Below, one piece after another: positions 18,390 to 27,721 of a stretch of 64,000 nt of DNA; position 1 is the first letter of the stretch, and each line of letters begins with the position of its first letter. A model generated the notes under the pieces. That model saw only the letters and a list, made by a program, of their open reading frames with translations, searched no databases and was not told where the DNA came from. The position numbers and the translations under genes are program-made. Source of the stretch: JBLIRR01 sp049472395 (lineage in GTDB: Bacteria; SZUA-182; DTGQ01; JBLIRR01); NCBI GenBank assembly GCA_049472395.1, contig JBLIRR010000009.1, positions 62,001 through 126,000 of the forward strand, written 5' to 3'.

Positions 18390-18576
18390 GATTACGTAGT
18401 TACTTTTCCCTGTTTTATTATAATACGAATTGAAGATACCCTTCGATACGGTTCCTTTTATTGTTATTTAGTAAATACTAAGATTGTGAAGTATCCTATA
18501 ATAACTATTTATATTTATATATAATATACTTCTTTTTTTATATTGAAAACAACAATAAATATAATGCAGCAATTCT

Positions 18577-19545
18577 TTAATTAAGAAATTCATTAAGATT
18601 TTTTTGGGTATCGAAATACTTCATGTCCTTAGTAGAAACCCCGACCATACCAGTCGTCAGGTTAGGTCCTCTTAGGTGAGAGAAGGCGTCTATAAGCGAT
18701 TGTTGCTCCCACTCGTCATCGATAATCGAAAAAATTTTTAAGGATTCTATCACAGTGTCTTCTTCCATATCGTAAATACTTTTTAAGCATTGAGTTCCTG
18801 TCACCGGATGTTTATAGTGTATCGGATTCTGTTTTAAAAGGACGTGAGGGATGTGAGGAAAAGAATAGAAAAGAGGAATAATCTCGTCAAAGTGAATTCC
18901 TGGGAGATAATTGAGCGCCTGCGACAGAACCTGTAGCCACTTTTTTTTGAATAATTTTTGAATAAAACAGTGTTGTGTAATGGCCTTTCCAATCAAGGGA
19001 GCTTGATTGAGGGGTATATCATATACCAAGGAAAGAAGCCAATAAAATGCGGGAGTATCTATTTCCTTATGTTTTATAATATTTCCAAACAGGAGGCTGT
19101 TGAGGTGAGCATATCTTGTAAGGCATGCGATATCGAGGGCAGTTTCGATAGTCCGGTGACGCACAAGTGCCCGCTGCTTATTTTCATTGGTGCTGACACC
19201 GCTAAAGTAAAATATCATGGGGTGAAATTGGGCATCCGCAATAATATGGGTAATTATCCCTGCAATAAGTGCCCACATCGCTTCCTTTAATGCTTCTTGT
19301 TGTTCTCTTAAAAGACGGATAAGGGGAGCGAAGCTATTTGTATTGTTTTCATGAAGAGGAAGACTTATTTCCTGAAATGACTGTGAATCTTGACCGAAGA
19401 TGAAATATAAGGGGGTATCGAATATTACTGCACCAGCTAGGTAAATATGTGTATATTGTGTGATGATTGCCTTTAAGTGGGACTCCTTCTTTAATCGTTG
19501 GGCTGCTCTTTCGGCAAGAGCCCAGTGTAAGTATTCTTTCGGCAT
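18577..19545 (-). CDS. Zinc-dependent phospholipase C-like protein
   Basis: 322 residues, mostly helical, resembling the zinc-dependent phospholipase C/S1-P1 nuclease-like family common in anaerobes. Candidate zinc ligands are His7 (EYLHWALAE), the HIYLAGAVIFDTP segment, the HIIADAQFHP motif near residues 99-108 and the RHRTIETALD helix near 128. No signal peptide is visible, which differs from secreted Gram-positive PLCs but is usual for the uncharacterised bacterial members. The substrate is unknown. It stands alone between the two-component system and an intergenic region with a long inverted repeat. Confidence 0.7.
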   Translation of the reverse strand: MPKEYLHWALAERAAQRLKKESHLKAIITQYTHIYLAGAVIFDTPLYFIFGQDSQSFQEISLPLHENNTNSFAPLIRLLREQQEALKEAMWALIAGIITHIIADAQFHPMIFYFSGVSTNENKQRALVRHRTIETALDIACLTRYAHLNSLLFGNIIKHKEIDTPAFYWLLSLVYDIPLNQAPLIGKAITQHCFIQKLFKKKWLQVLSQALNYLPGIHFDEIIPLFYSFPHIPHVLLKQNPIHYKHPVTGTQCLKSIYDMEEDTVIESLKIFSIIDDEWEQQSLIDAFSHLRGPNLTTGMVGVSTKDMKYFDTQKNLNEFLN

Positions 19546-19638
19546 AATATCTTATGTATCTTTCATAACACTTTTCTCCGTGCGCTCCCTATTATGTCAT
19601 ATTCTTGGGGGATAGACAATCCTTGGCATATCATCTCA

Positions 19639-19714
19639 GCAATTCTGTTATGGCGCACTCCCAAAAGTATAAGGGATTCCTGGCCAACAAAACAATTAGC
19701 CATAACAGAATTGC
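19639..19714. repeat. 16-bp perfect inverted repeat in an intergenic region
   Basis: The 497-bp gap 19546-20042 contains GCAATTCTGTTATGGC (19639-19654) and its exact complement (19699-19714) around a 44-nt interior. Short open frames cross it on both strands (70 and 66 codons), but neither has a convincing ribosome binding site or family. It could be a structured RNA, a small non-autonomous mobile element or the remains of a gene. Confidence 0.5.
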
Positions 19715-19962
19715 AGCTCATCATGAGAGGAGTAAATATATTCAATGAGTTATTAATACATGAAAACGTAAGCACATGTATAGTAGAAAATTGATAAAAG
19801 CTTATTTAGAGCATGGTACAGTGTATATGATAAGAATATCAAATGAAGCGTATCACACCTTTCTACAAGAAACAATCAGAATTCTGAGTGCAAGTTTCAG
19901 AAATCTGATACATACCGAAAATAATAGCAGGGAAATTTAAGGATTCACAGGACAGATGATAG

Positions 19963-19978
19963 TGGCATGAATTTTGGA
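19963..19978 (+). promoter_or_regulatory. Weak sigma-54-like promoter before the propeller lipoprotein
   Basis: TGGCATGAATTTTGGA fits the sigma-54 consensus except that the -12 GC is GG. The GG-to-GC register is right, and a start near 19990 would leave about 50 nt of leader. The -12 mismatch is serious, so this is a weak candidate. Confidence 0.25.
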
Positions 19979-20042
19979 TTTGATTATCGGATGAAACTAC
20001 AAAAAAATGTATGATAGACCTTGATAACTGAAGGAGAGGATC

Positions 20043-22223
20043 ATGAAAAAATGTATTATTATCGCAATTATTATAAGCATAAGTCTTTTTTACACCTCAT
20101 GTATGCAGGAGAATGAGGAGGTGCCAGAAGGTGTGCGATATGACATCACTGAACCGACAATCCATGGCAGAAGGCTAGCAGCGCTCTCCTCGGTCGATGA
20201 TTGTGATGAGCTGCTTGCACATTTAAAGGAGGCTGCAATAGAGGATATGGAAGCAAAGATTGATGCCTATGCATCGAGTATCGAGGAGTGCGGCGGGTGC
20301 TGTTATATGTATGTGGGCTATGCAGAGGATATGGATGGAGGGACTATTGCTACCTCAGCCAATGACACCACAAGAAATGAAGAAGGAGGGGCTTCTGAGT
20401 ATTCTACAACGAACAATCAGGTCGTTGGCGTTGATGAAGCTGATTTTATTAAGAATGATGGTTCATATATATATATTCTTGCTGATAATAAATTTCAAAT
20501 AATCAAAGCATGGCCTCCTGGTGAGGCGGAAACGGTGAGTAAGGTTGATATTGAGGGAATCCCCAAAAAACTCTTTATTTCCTCAGACAGGGCGTTAGTC
20601 TATTCAAGTGGCGACTATATCGGGATACAGAATCAGTATCCTGAGTATTATAATTACTGGTATTCCGATAATGAGTGTACCTACGGGTATGATTGCGATT
20701 TTACGGGCGATAACCGTCGACTGAAAATAACCGTGTATGATATTTCAGATCGATCGAATCCTTCTCTTCTCAGAGAAATTCGGTTCTCAGGTTCCTTTAT
20801 TAATGCTCGACGGATAGGAAAGGCTGTGCATACAGTAATTATTTCCCCGACATTCTCATCTCCTGATATCAAATACTGGCCGGACATCCTGCAAGAGTGT
20901 TGGTACAATTATGAGGACACACCAACACTGCAAGAGCTTCTCTCAGCATTTGAGGAGCTTAAGCAGACAAACCGTGAAATTATTGACAATTCAACTATTA
21001 TTGATTGGATTCCCAGCATAGAGGATGTGCGTTATGAGGAGAGTGGGATAGTATCTGACAGCAGTCTTATTCAAGATTGCAGTAATTTCTATGAAACCAA
21101 TCGAGGGGAGCGCCAGTCTTTTCTTACCGTGTTCTCACTTGATATTGATCAGATGGGGGAGCTTCATCAAGTAAGTATTGTGGGACGTCCGGGAGCTGCC
21201 TATGCTTCTTCCTCTGCCCTTTACATAGCTGCCAGACAGCAAGTCAATTCTGCCTATGGCTGGTTCTACGAGGATAGGGCAGGCATAGAGGAGGCGAGTA
21301 TGGTTCATAAATTTAGGCTGCAAGAAAATCCCGCACGATGTGAGTATGCGGGTAGTGGCGTTGTGAAAGGCAGGGTCCTTAATCAGTTTTCTATGGATGA
21401 ATATGATGATCATTTCCGTATTGCGACAACAACCGGCCATCTTCCCAGTTCGAATGTTCACAGCACATTAACTATTCTCAAGGAAGACTCAGAGGAACTG
21501 AGAATTGTCGGACAGGTTGATAATATTGCTCCTTCCGAAGATATTAGATCAGTCAGGTTCGATGATTCCAGGGCGTTTATTGTGACCTTTAAAAAAACTG
21601 ATCCGCTTTTTGCCTTCAATTTGATCGACCCTACAGCGCCGAGAATTGAGGGGGAGCTGAAAATCCCCGGATATTCCACCTATATGCATCTTATGGATGA
21701 GAACCATTTGCTCACTATAGGGTATGACGCAGATGATGTAGGAGACTTTGCCTGGTTTCAGGGCATTATGTTGCAGATATTCGATGTGTCTGATATGTCC
21801 GACCCTCAACAGGTTCACGAGGAAGTGATCGGCACACGGGGAAGCACCTCAGAGGCAGCGACAAACCACCTTGCCTTTAATTATTTTTCTCCCAAGGACC
21901 TTCTCGCGATCCCCATAACAATCTGTGAGGGAGAAGAGGGGGGCAGTTCCTATGGCACAGAGATGACCTTCAGCGGACTGCTCGTCTATAATGTAACCGT
22001 GGAAAATGGCTTTGCAGAGCCGGGTCGTGTCTCACATGTGGAGCCGGGGACTGAAGAGAGCGCTCATGCATGTTATAATTGGTGGACAAACTCACATTCG
22101 ATCGTTCAACGGAGTATTTTCATGGATGATTATGTGTATTCCGTGGCACTTGATGAGATTAGAATTCAGAGCCTGGATAACCTGGGAAATGATATATGTG
22201 TCATAGACCTCACAGAAGAATAA
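20043..22223 (+). CDS. Beta-propeller lipoprotein (PF09826-type)
   Basis: 726 residues. The signal peptide ends in a lipobox with Cys20 (LFYTSC), so the protein is a lipoprotein. After a short helical region the chain enters a secreted beta-propeller with the family hallmark NQVVGVDEADFIKNDGSYIY near residue 121. Repeated strand motifs of the form VYDISDRSNPSLL, FDVSDMSDPQQV and LIDPTAPRIEGEL follow. Paired cysteines in the EECGGCCYMY and DNECTYGYDC segments suggest disulfides. The related giant protein at 56199-60185 shares the propeller. The AAGGAG ribosome site is well placed. The role may be surface binding or scaffolding; no active site is evident. Confidence 0.88.
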   Translation: MKKCIIIAIIISISLFYTSCMQENEEVPEGVRYDITEPTIHGRRLAALSSVDDCDELLAHLKEAAIEDMEAKIDAYASSIEECGGCCYMYVGYAEDMDGGTIATSANDTTRNEEGGASEYSTTNNQVVGVDEADFIKNDGSYIYILADNKFQIIKAWPPGEAETVSKVDIEGIPKKLFISSDRALVYSSGDYIGIQNQYPEYYNYWYSDNECTYGYDCDFTGDNRRLKITVYDISDRSNPSLLREIRFSGSFINARRIGKAVHTVIISPTFSSPDIKYWPDILQECWYNYEDTPTLQELLSAFEELKQTNREIIDNSTIIDWIPSIEDVRYEESGIVSDSSLIQDCSNFYETNRGERQSFLTVFSLDIDQMGELHQVSIVGRPGAAYASSSALYIAARQQVNSAYGWFYEDRAGIEEASMVHKFRLQENPARCEYAGSGVVKGRVLNQFSMDEYDDHFRIATTTGHLPSSNVHSTLTILKEDSEELRIVGQVDNIAPSEDIRSVRFDDSRAFIVTFKKTDPLFAFNLIDPTAPRIEGELKIPGYSTYMHLMDENHLLTIGYDADDVGDFAWFQGIMLQIFDVSDMSDPQQVHEEVIGTRGSTSEAATNHLAFNYFSPKDLLAIPITICEGEEGGSSYGTEMTFSGLLVYNVTVENGFAEPGRVSHVEPGTEESAHACYNWWTNSHSIVQRSIFMDDYVYSVALDEIRIQSLDNLGNDICVIDLTEE

Positions 22224-22268
22224 AATAACCGGAGTTACAAAAGTGCAGCATAATTAGGGCTTTTTAAA

Positions 22269-22340
22269 TTTACCACAGAGAGGACAGAGGACACAAATAT
22301 TTCATACTCCCTCTGTGATCTTTATGTTCTCTGTGGTAAA
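22269..22340. repeat. Inverted repeat TTTACCACAGAGA
   Basis: Thirteen-base arms at 22269-22281 and 22328-22340 enclose a purine-rich interior with a second nested match (CAGAGG and CCTCTG). It is followed by a short degenerate ACAGGAT tract. Dispersed sequences of this CCACAGAG kind occur in many environmental genomes. It may also act as the transcript end of the propeller gene. Confidence 0.6.
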
Positions 22341-22463
22341 ATAATAATCACCGTGAGGCACCTTTTCAGGTATATTGACAGGATAACAGGATTGACAAGA
22401 TAATTGTAAAGTAAGGCTGGGTGAAATGAACTATAATATTCGATTAAGGGGGATACCACTTTC

Positions 22464-23339
22464 ATGAAGAAATTAGAGCCCATGATTATTATGGGACGGG
22501 ACTTTAGCGTTGAGGAACTCAAGCTTATCAAGGAGATGGTGGAGTTATACCCTAAATTGAGCAGGACGGAATTGGCAAAAACCATATGCGAGAACATCTT
22601 CTGGGAAGCGCCTAATGGGATAATAAAACATAATAGTTGTCTTAAAGCGCTTGAGAAACTGGAAGAACAGGGACATATTGAACTGCCGGTGCTGCGATCA
22701 CCAAAATCCAGAAAGCAAACAAAAATATGCATTACTCCGAGGAGCGATCCTGCTGAGATGATGGAGGGGCGCATAGATCAATGGGGAAGTATTACTATAG
22801 AAAAAACAAATACAAAAAATGTTGGATTATGGAATGAATATATCGAGAGATATCACTACCTGGGATATAAAATCCCCTTTGGTCTGCATCAAAAATATTT
22901 TGTGACATTAGGGGGACGAGTGGTTGCGTGTATGTTATATACTTCCTCAGCTTGGGCGTTGGAGTGCAGAGATAAATGGATCGGATGGTCGGCAAGGCAG
23001 AAAGAAAAAAACCTCACCCGTATTGCCAATATGAGCCGCTTTCTTATATTGCCCTGGGTGAGGCTGAAGAATCTCGCCAGTTGCACCATCTCTTTATCGT
23101 CAAAGCTTATAGAGGGGGATTGGGAGGAAAGATTTGGGTATAAGCCTGTTTTACTTGAGAGTTTTGTTGATGCTACCCTCTATAAAGGGACTTGTTACCG
23201 GGCGGCAAACTGGATTTATCTGGGGCAGAGCAAAGGCCGTGGCAGGCAAGATCGCTATAATAAAGGTTTGTCCACTATTAAAGACGTATTTGTGTATCCA
23301 CTCTGTGATGACTTTAGAGAAGAGTTATACAAGATATGA
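22464..23339 (+). CDS. DUF4338/DruA-like protein (solo)
   Basis: 291 residues. The N-terminal third is a helical, probably winged-helix region (VEELKLIKEMVELYP, LSRTELAKTIC). The rest is the DUF4338 domain found in DruA of the Druantia anti-phage system. Recognisable motifs are the YHYLGY segment near residue 130, the RDKWIGWSARQKEKNL and SRFLILPWVRLKNLAS blocks, and the ETF-like ESFVD, GTCYRAANWIYLG and KGRGRQD blocks. None of the other Druantia genes (large helicase and partners) is nearby. Solo members of this family are common and may be mobile or domesticated, so defence activity is not shown. Ribosome site AAGGGGG lies 11 nt before the ATG. Confidence 0.75.
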   Translation: MKKLEPMIIMGRDFSVEELKLIKEMVELYPKLSRTELAKTICENIFWEAPNGIIKHNSCLKALEKLEEQGHIELPVLRSPKSRKQTKICITPRSDPAEMMEGRIDQWGSITIEKTNTKNVGLWNEYIERYHYLGYKIPFGLHQKYFVTLGGRVVACMLYTSSAWALECRDKWIGWSARQKEKNLTRIANMSRFLILPWVRLKNLASCTISLSSKLIEGDWEERFGYKPVLLESFVDATLYKGTCYRAANWIYLGQSKGRGRQDRYNKGLSTIKDVFVYPLCDDFREELYKI

Positions 23340-23351
23340 CTATTCAGTAAA

Positions 23352-24710
23352 TTACATCATTGTTTTTGCTTTTTCATTCATCGAAGCTCTCTGTTGTAAT
23401 TGTTTCTTACTCTCCATCTTGTATATGGTGAAAGCAATATCTTCCGCGAGTTCTTTAAATAAACATTGCTCTTCCTTATCTTTTATCAGATACACAGAGG
23501 TGGAAACCGAAAATAATCCGTACACTGTGCCATTAAATTCAAGTCGTGTGGTCATTGCTCCCACATCACTGCAATCAGCTGCAAGCGGACAGAAAGGGCA
23601 GTCAGATGAGGGATTTTCGATGACCGTAATACCTTCATGGGAGAGGGATTTTTCTGCACAGGTGGGTAACGCGCCTTTCCCCAAAAGTTTTTTAAAGTAT
23701 TGAAAATTTTTACTTTGACCTTGCCCTGTAATGAATGTAAAGTTATGGTGCTCATCCCACAGAGCTATCCATACGCTATGATAACAATGGGATTCCATAA
23801 GAGTGCTGCAAATCATTTGAATCATTTTTCTCATATTTTTTTCTTTGATACATTTCGTATGGATGCTGCGAATTTTGCTCAGAATCATATTTAGATGTCT
23901 GCTTTTCTCGTCACTTGGATAGGTGTAAAATATATTTCCCCTGATTTCAGGCTTTCTTCGTTGTGTGACATCACGGAAGATCAATACCATACCGCTAATA
24001 TTTCCCTTTCCATCCTTAATGGGAGAGCCACTGTCATCAATAGGTATTTTTTTCTTTTTTTTATTTATTATTGACACATTATTCGCCACGCTCACAACCG
24101 AACCCTCTTTAAGCACTCTATTAAAAGGAATTTTAACAGATTCTCCCGTATCTTCATTGACCATTATTAATACCTCTTCGAGCAGTTTATCTTTTACTTC
24201 GGGCAGGTTCCACCCGGTGAGTTTTTCAGCCATAGGATTCATAAAGGAGATTTTTCCTGTTTTATCTGTAGTAATTACTGCATCGCCTATACTTTGCAAG
24301 GTAGTAAAGAGCCATGCCTCCTTCTCTTTTAATTGTTTTTCCATTTTATGTTTATAGAGAGCGGTTTCAATTACCCCATGGAGTTCTTTATATTGAAAAG
24401 GTTTAAAAATAAAGCCATACGGCTCGGATTGAATCATTTCTTGCAGTGTAGTATCGTCAGCATAACCCGTCACAAAAACGATAGGAATATCAAAATCACT
24501 ATGTATCAAATGAGCAGCTTCAATACCATTCATTTCACCTTTCAGTTTGATATCCATGAGTATAAGATGCGGAGGATTTTCTTTCACCTGTTTTACCGCA
24601 TCTTCCCCTGACGACACAATTGCGGAGACCTCATATCCGAGAAACTGCAGGCATCTTTTATAGTCTTCTGCGACTATAAGTTCATCCTCAACGACCATGA
24701 TTTTATTCAT
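23352..24710 (-). CDS. REC-PAS-GAF regulatory protein without output domain
   Basis: 452 residues. The N-terminal receiver has the acidic residues in VVEDE, the phospho-acceptor in LILMDIKLKGEMNG and a late KPF motif. A PAS domain covers about 135-250 (AVITTDKTGKISFMNPMAE). A GAF-like domain covers about 290-440, with a short cysteine cluster (CPFCPLAADC) near residue 364 that could bind a metal or sense redox. There is no kinase, DNA-binding or cyclic-dinucleotide domain, so it presumably acts by protein contact. It converges with the DruA-like gene 12 bp away and is separated from the membrane kinase gene by 122 bp. Confidence 0.85.
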   Translation of the reverse strand: MNKIMVVEDELIVAEDYKRCLQFLGYEVSAIVSSGEDAVKQVKENPPHLILMDIKLKGEMNGIEAAHLIHSDFDIPIVFVTGYADDTTLQEMIQSEPYGFIFKPFQYKELHGVIETALYKHKMEKQLKEKEAWLFTTLQSIGDAVITTDKTGKISFMNPMAEKLTGWNLPEVKDKLLEEVLIMVNEDTGESVKIPFNRVLKEGSVVSVANNVSIINKKKKKIPIDDSGSPIKDGKGNISGMVLIFRDVTQRRKPEIRGNIFYTYPSDEKSRHLNMILSKIRSIHTKCIKEKNMRKMIQMICSTLMESHCYHSVWIALWDEHHNFTFITGQGQSKNFQYFKKLLGKGALPTCAEKSLSHEGITVIENPSSDCPFCPLAADCSDVGAMTTRLEFNGTVYGLFSVSTSVYLIKDKEEQCLFKELAEDIAFTIYKMESKKQLQQRASMNEKAKTMM

Positions 24711-24832
24711 ATTGCGCGCCTCCCCTCAGAGGCTGATAGAGTCTCTTTTTTCTCTGATAATTAAAATCTGTCATAAAAAAAAAAGGATGTCAAGAATCAA
24801 GATAAAAATGTGGTAAAAAAATCTGTATCTCC

Positions 24833-26770
24833 TTATTCCCTCCCTGTTGGAAGATCAATAGTAATTGTTGTACCTTTGCCCTTTTCACTTTCGATGCCTA
24901 TTGACCCGCCATGAATATTTACCAATTCATTGGAGATTGTAAGGCCTAATCCTGTTCCTTTTGATTTTTTCGTAAAAAAGGGGGTAAATACTTTCTCAAG
25001 ATCTTCTTTATCTATCCCCATCCCATTGTCTTTGAAGCTAATTCTGATTGCTTTTTCTTTCACGAGGTGCGCCTTAATCTCTATTTTGCCGCTATTATTC
25101 TGACAAGATTGATATGCATTGTCTAAAATATTATTAAAGACCTCTCCGAGCTGGAATGGGTCCGCCTCGATAAACAGGTGTTTTATGGATTCACATTTAT
25201 TGTCAATCGTGATACGTTTTTCAGAAAATATTTTGTTTTTATTGATAATACATTCATTAAGGAGTGTATAAATGGAGATTTTCGAATAATGAGGCATTTT
25301 TATCCGTGAGTAGGCAAGAAGATTATTAATAATCTGATTGCCTTCTGATATTTTTTTATCAATATTCTTGATATGTGTATCAATCGATGTATTATTATTT
25401 TTTCTTTTTATGTTATAGGTTGCTGCTTGTATGACACCTAAAGGATTGCGAAGTTCGTGGGCAACTATCGCTGCAAGAGTGCCAATATCTGAGAGCCGCT
25501 TTGCTTGCTCTAATTCTTTTTGTGCGCGAAACAATTGAGTGGTCTTTTCGTTGACCAATTTTTCAATATCCTCTTTATCTCTTTTCAATATCTCTTCTGC
25601 TTTCTTTCTCTCAGTGATGTCTCTGACAATACAACTGTAAAATAATTTTTCTTTTTCCTTCCATGTAGCAAATGATAACTCAGAAGGAAATTCTGTTCCA
25701 TCTTTTTTCACACTCTCCAATTCGATAAGTTCATTGTTCATGTGCGCTTTGTCGATTGCGTCTATGTGTTTGACTATATTCTGAAGAGATGTTTTGGATA
25801 AATCAGATATTAACATCGTGAGGGGTTTGCCTATTATTTCTTTTACTTCATAGCCATAAATAGCCTGCGCACCTTTGTTCCATGAGATTATTGTGAATTG
25901 ATTATCGATGGAAATAATCGCGTCATTGGCTGACTGCACGAGAGAATTTAACCTCATCTTGGATTCGCGAAGCGCTCTCTCGCTTTTTTTTAAATTGCTG
26001 AAAAGTAAATTGTAAGGACTCCTTAGGCCTATCTCAACAATCGCCTTATAAATATAGTAAAATGAAAGTATCTTAAAATAATGCCCCACGAGATTGGACA
26101 GGCTGTAAGCATGAGCATACAATGTAAACGCCAGTTCTGCGCATATGGTTGTTATTATAGATACAATGATATAGTAAAATACCTTTTGTTCGATAAGGTT
26201 CTGTTTTACCACGTGAAAGATAATTGCACAAAGAAGAATAAACGATATCATATACTCGCTCATTTTCTTAAAGCGTGTCAGTCCACCGCCTTCAATAAAA
26301 CAATCGGGAAAGATCTGCCAATAAAAGATGGATCCCAATAAGAGGAGTACTGCTGAAAAATAAATGAGGAAGAGTGTCTTATTATTCTTAAGAGTAAGTT
26401 TGAGGAATAAGGGCGCGAGAAAAAGGGTTATGCTTTCAAGATACCGTGCACCAATCCATAACTGCGTTGGCAGGTTTGTTCCATATCCCTGGAATATATT
26501 CATGCCGGGGTATGTCAGCGTATGCAATAAATCAATGATGCCAATGAATAAATAGGCGATACCTAAGAACAGAAGATAACTGTTATCCGTTAATTGGCGC
26601 GAATTCCATGCAAATATAAATATACTGGCGGCAATAATTATACTGAATAATTCAGCGATGTTGTGAAAGAGGAGATAATGGTAGAGGCTGGTGAGATAAA
26701 GGCCTAAAAGAACCATACCCCCGCAAAGAATGTGTATATAAGTGGTATATACACCAGAGTGTTCTTCCAT
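24833..26770 (-). CDS. Membrane histidine kinase with MASE3-like sensor
   Basis: 645 residues. The first 245 or so form a multi-helix membrane region with motifs typical of MASE3 domains: SLYHYLLFHNIAELFSII, FAWNSR, LGIAYLFIGIIDLLHTL and TQLWIGARYLES. A PAS domain (about 270-390) ends in VRDITERKKAEE. The HisKA motif is AIVAHELRNPLG. The HATPase domain shows DNGMGI, FTPFFTKK and GTGLGLTI. It has no adjacent response-regulator gene in the same transcript; the REC-PAS-GAF protein encoded next to it is a possible partner. Confidence 0.92.
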   Translation of the reverse strand: MEEHSGVYTTYIHILCGGMVLLGLYLTSLYHYLLFHNIAELFSIIIAASIFIFAWNSRQLTDNSYLLFLGIAYLFIGIIDLLHTLTYPGMNIFQGYGTNLPTQLWIGARYLESITLFLAPLFLKLTLKNNKTLFLIYFSAVLLLLGSIFYWQIFPDCFIEGGGLTRFKKMSEYMISFILLCAIIFHVVKQNLIEQKVFYYIIVSIITTICAELAFTLYAHAYSLSNLVGHYFKILSFYYIYKAIVEIGLRSPYNLLFSNLKKSERALRESKMRLNSLVQSANDAIISIDNQFTIISWNKGAQAIYGYEVKEIIGKPLTMLISDLSKTSLQNIVKHIDAIDKAHMNNELIELESVKKDGTEFPSELSFATWKEKEKLFYSCIVRDITERKKAEEILKRDKEDIEKLVNEKTTQLFRAQKELEQAKRLSDIGTLAAIVAHELRNPLGVIQAATYNIKRKNNNTSIDTHIKNIDKKISEGNQIINNLLAYSRIKMPHYSKISIYTLLNECIINKNKIFSEKRITIDNKCESIKHLFIEADPFQLGEVFNNILDNAYQSCQNNSGKIEIKAHLVKEKAIRISFKDNGMGIDKEDLEKVFTPFFTKKSKGTGLGLTISNELVNIHGGSIGIESEKGKGTTITIDLPTGRE

Positions 26771-26949
26771 TTCTCTATATTAATAATGTTTTCTTATAAT
26801 ATGTGAATACAACTGATGATAAAAAAATTTATATTATTATCTTATATGAAATAATAATAGAGAATTTTAATGATTATGTCAATCTCTATGCAACACTATA
26901 AACGTATGCCCTTGATCGAATGGCGTTGGGCCTGTGGGGGGGAATTGCG

Positions 26950-26986
26950 GGATGCCGGCAACCGGACGCCGGTTATACCGGCATCC
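26950..26986 (-). terminator. GC-rich double hairpin downstream of the peptide-cassette operon
   Basis: Outer arms GGATGCCGG and CCGGCATCC enclose a second stem AACCGG/CCGGTT with a 3-nt loop. It lies 80 bp past the end of the repetitive precursor gene in its direction. It is much richer in GC than the surrounding AT-rich gap (26771-27065) and resembles a REP-type element as well as a terminator. Confidence 0.55.
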
Positions 26987-27065
26987 AGTTGTGCGATCGG
27001 CATCCGGAATCATTGAACCTCGCATTTTGATTTACATGTATATGTTTTTGCTTTATTAAAAACGG

Positions 27066-27704
27066 TTACTCCATAGGCTTTGTTCCATAAGGTCGTATCC
27101 CATAGAGAGGAACAACACGAGGTGGTGTCACAGGTTCAGGGTCACTAATAGGATTTTTCCAGTCATCTATCTTTCTTGGAGGAGGCCCCGGATAGGAAGT
27201 ATCGATAGGTTTTATTTGAGAAGGATGAATAGGAGTTATGATATCAGGATATTCAGTGAGGGGGATAGGTGTTGTTATTCCGTAATAGGTAACAACCGGA
27301 TCAATCGGATATAGTGATGAGGGGATATCAGGAATCTCAATGGGATTTACAGGAGAGGGAAAGACGCCATACAGGAGGACAGGCTGCTCTATCGGAGGAA
27401 TAGGATTACTCCAATCAGGAAATTCAATGACTTTCCATGGAGAAGGGTTTACTCCATAGAGCGGAAAAACAATGTCAATGGGATTCCAGGGATACGTGGG
27501 TTGTTTCCAAGAAGGGATTTCAATGGGCTGCCAAGGAGCAGGAACGCCATAATAAGCTACCACTCGACTGGTTGGATATTGAGGCGTATTACGGAAAGAG
27601 AAAGAAGAAGGGGAGCCCCACTGCCCGGCAAATTGACTTATTTCCCAGAACAAGGTTTGTGTATTTTTTCTGTTTTCCAGTTTTTCAAAAAATATATGCG
27701 CCAT
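27066..27704 (-). CDS. Repetitive proline/aromatic protein, candidate radical-SAM RiPP precursor
   Basis: 212 residues without cysteine, signal peptide or membrane helix. After a leader-like N terminus of about 40 residues come repeats of about 30 residues, each centred on Tyr-Gly-[Val/Ile]. The YG tyrosines are at 52, 83, 112, 141 and 201, and a degenerate Y-P-G at 171 keeps the register. Each core is followed by a pattern like P-x-P-W-x-P-I-E-I-P-[SD]-W. The gene begins 6 bp after a radical SAM/SPASM gene and has an ideal ribosome binding site. Position, repeats and aromatic cores suggest a multi-core substrate for the neighbouring maturases. Alternatively it is a structural protein. I know no named family for it. 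Confidence 0.65.
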   Translation of the reverse strand: MAHIFFEKLENRKNTQTLFWEISQFAGQWGSPSSFSFRNTPQYPTSRVVAYYGVPAPWQPIEIPSWKQPTYPWNPIDIVFPLYGVNPSPWKVIEFPDWSNPIPPIEQPVLLYGVFPSPVNPIEIPDIPSSLYPIDPVVTYYGITTPIPLTEYPDIITPIHPSQIKPIDTSYPGPPPRKIDDWKNPISDPEPVTPPRVVPLYGIRPYGTKPME

Positions 27705-27710
27705 AAAGTT

Positions 27711-27721
27711 TCACCTCCTTT
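27711..27721 (-). promoter_or_regulatory. Ideal ribosome binding site built into the preceding stop codon
   Basis: On the minus strand AAAGGAGGTGA, an almost full complement of the 16S anti-SD, lies 6 nt before the precursor ATG. Its last three bases are the TGA stop of the upstream radical SAM gene. This both couples translation and predicts high output of the precursor relative to the enzymes. Confidence 0.85.

Noticed and set aside
22236..22460. CRISPR-like array suggested by repeated CACAGAG and ACAGGAT words
   Set aside because: Units are short, irregular and inverted, with no uniform repeats or spacers and no cas genes.
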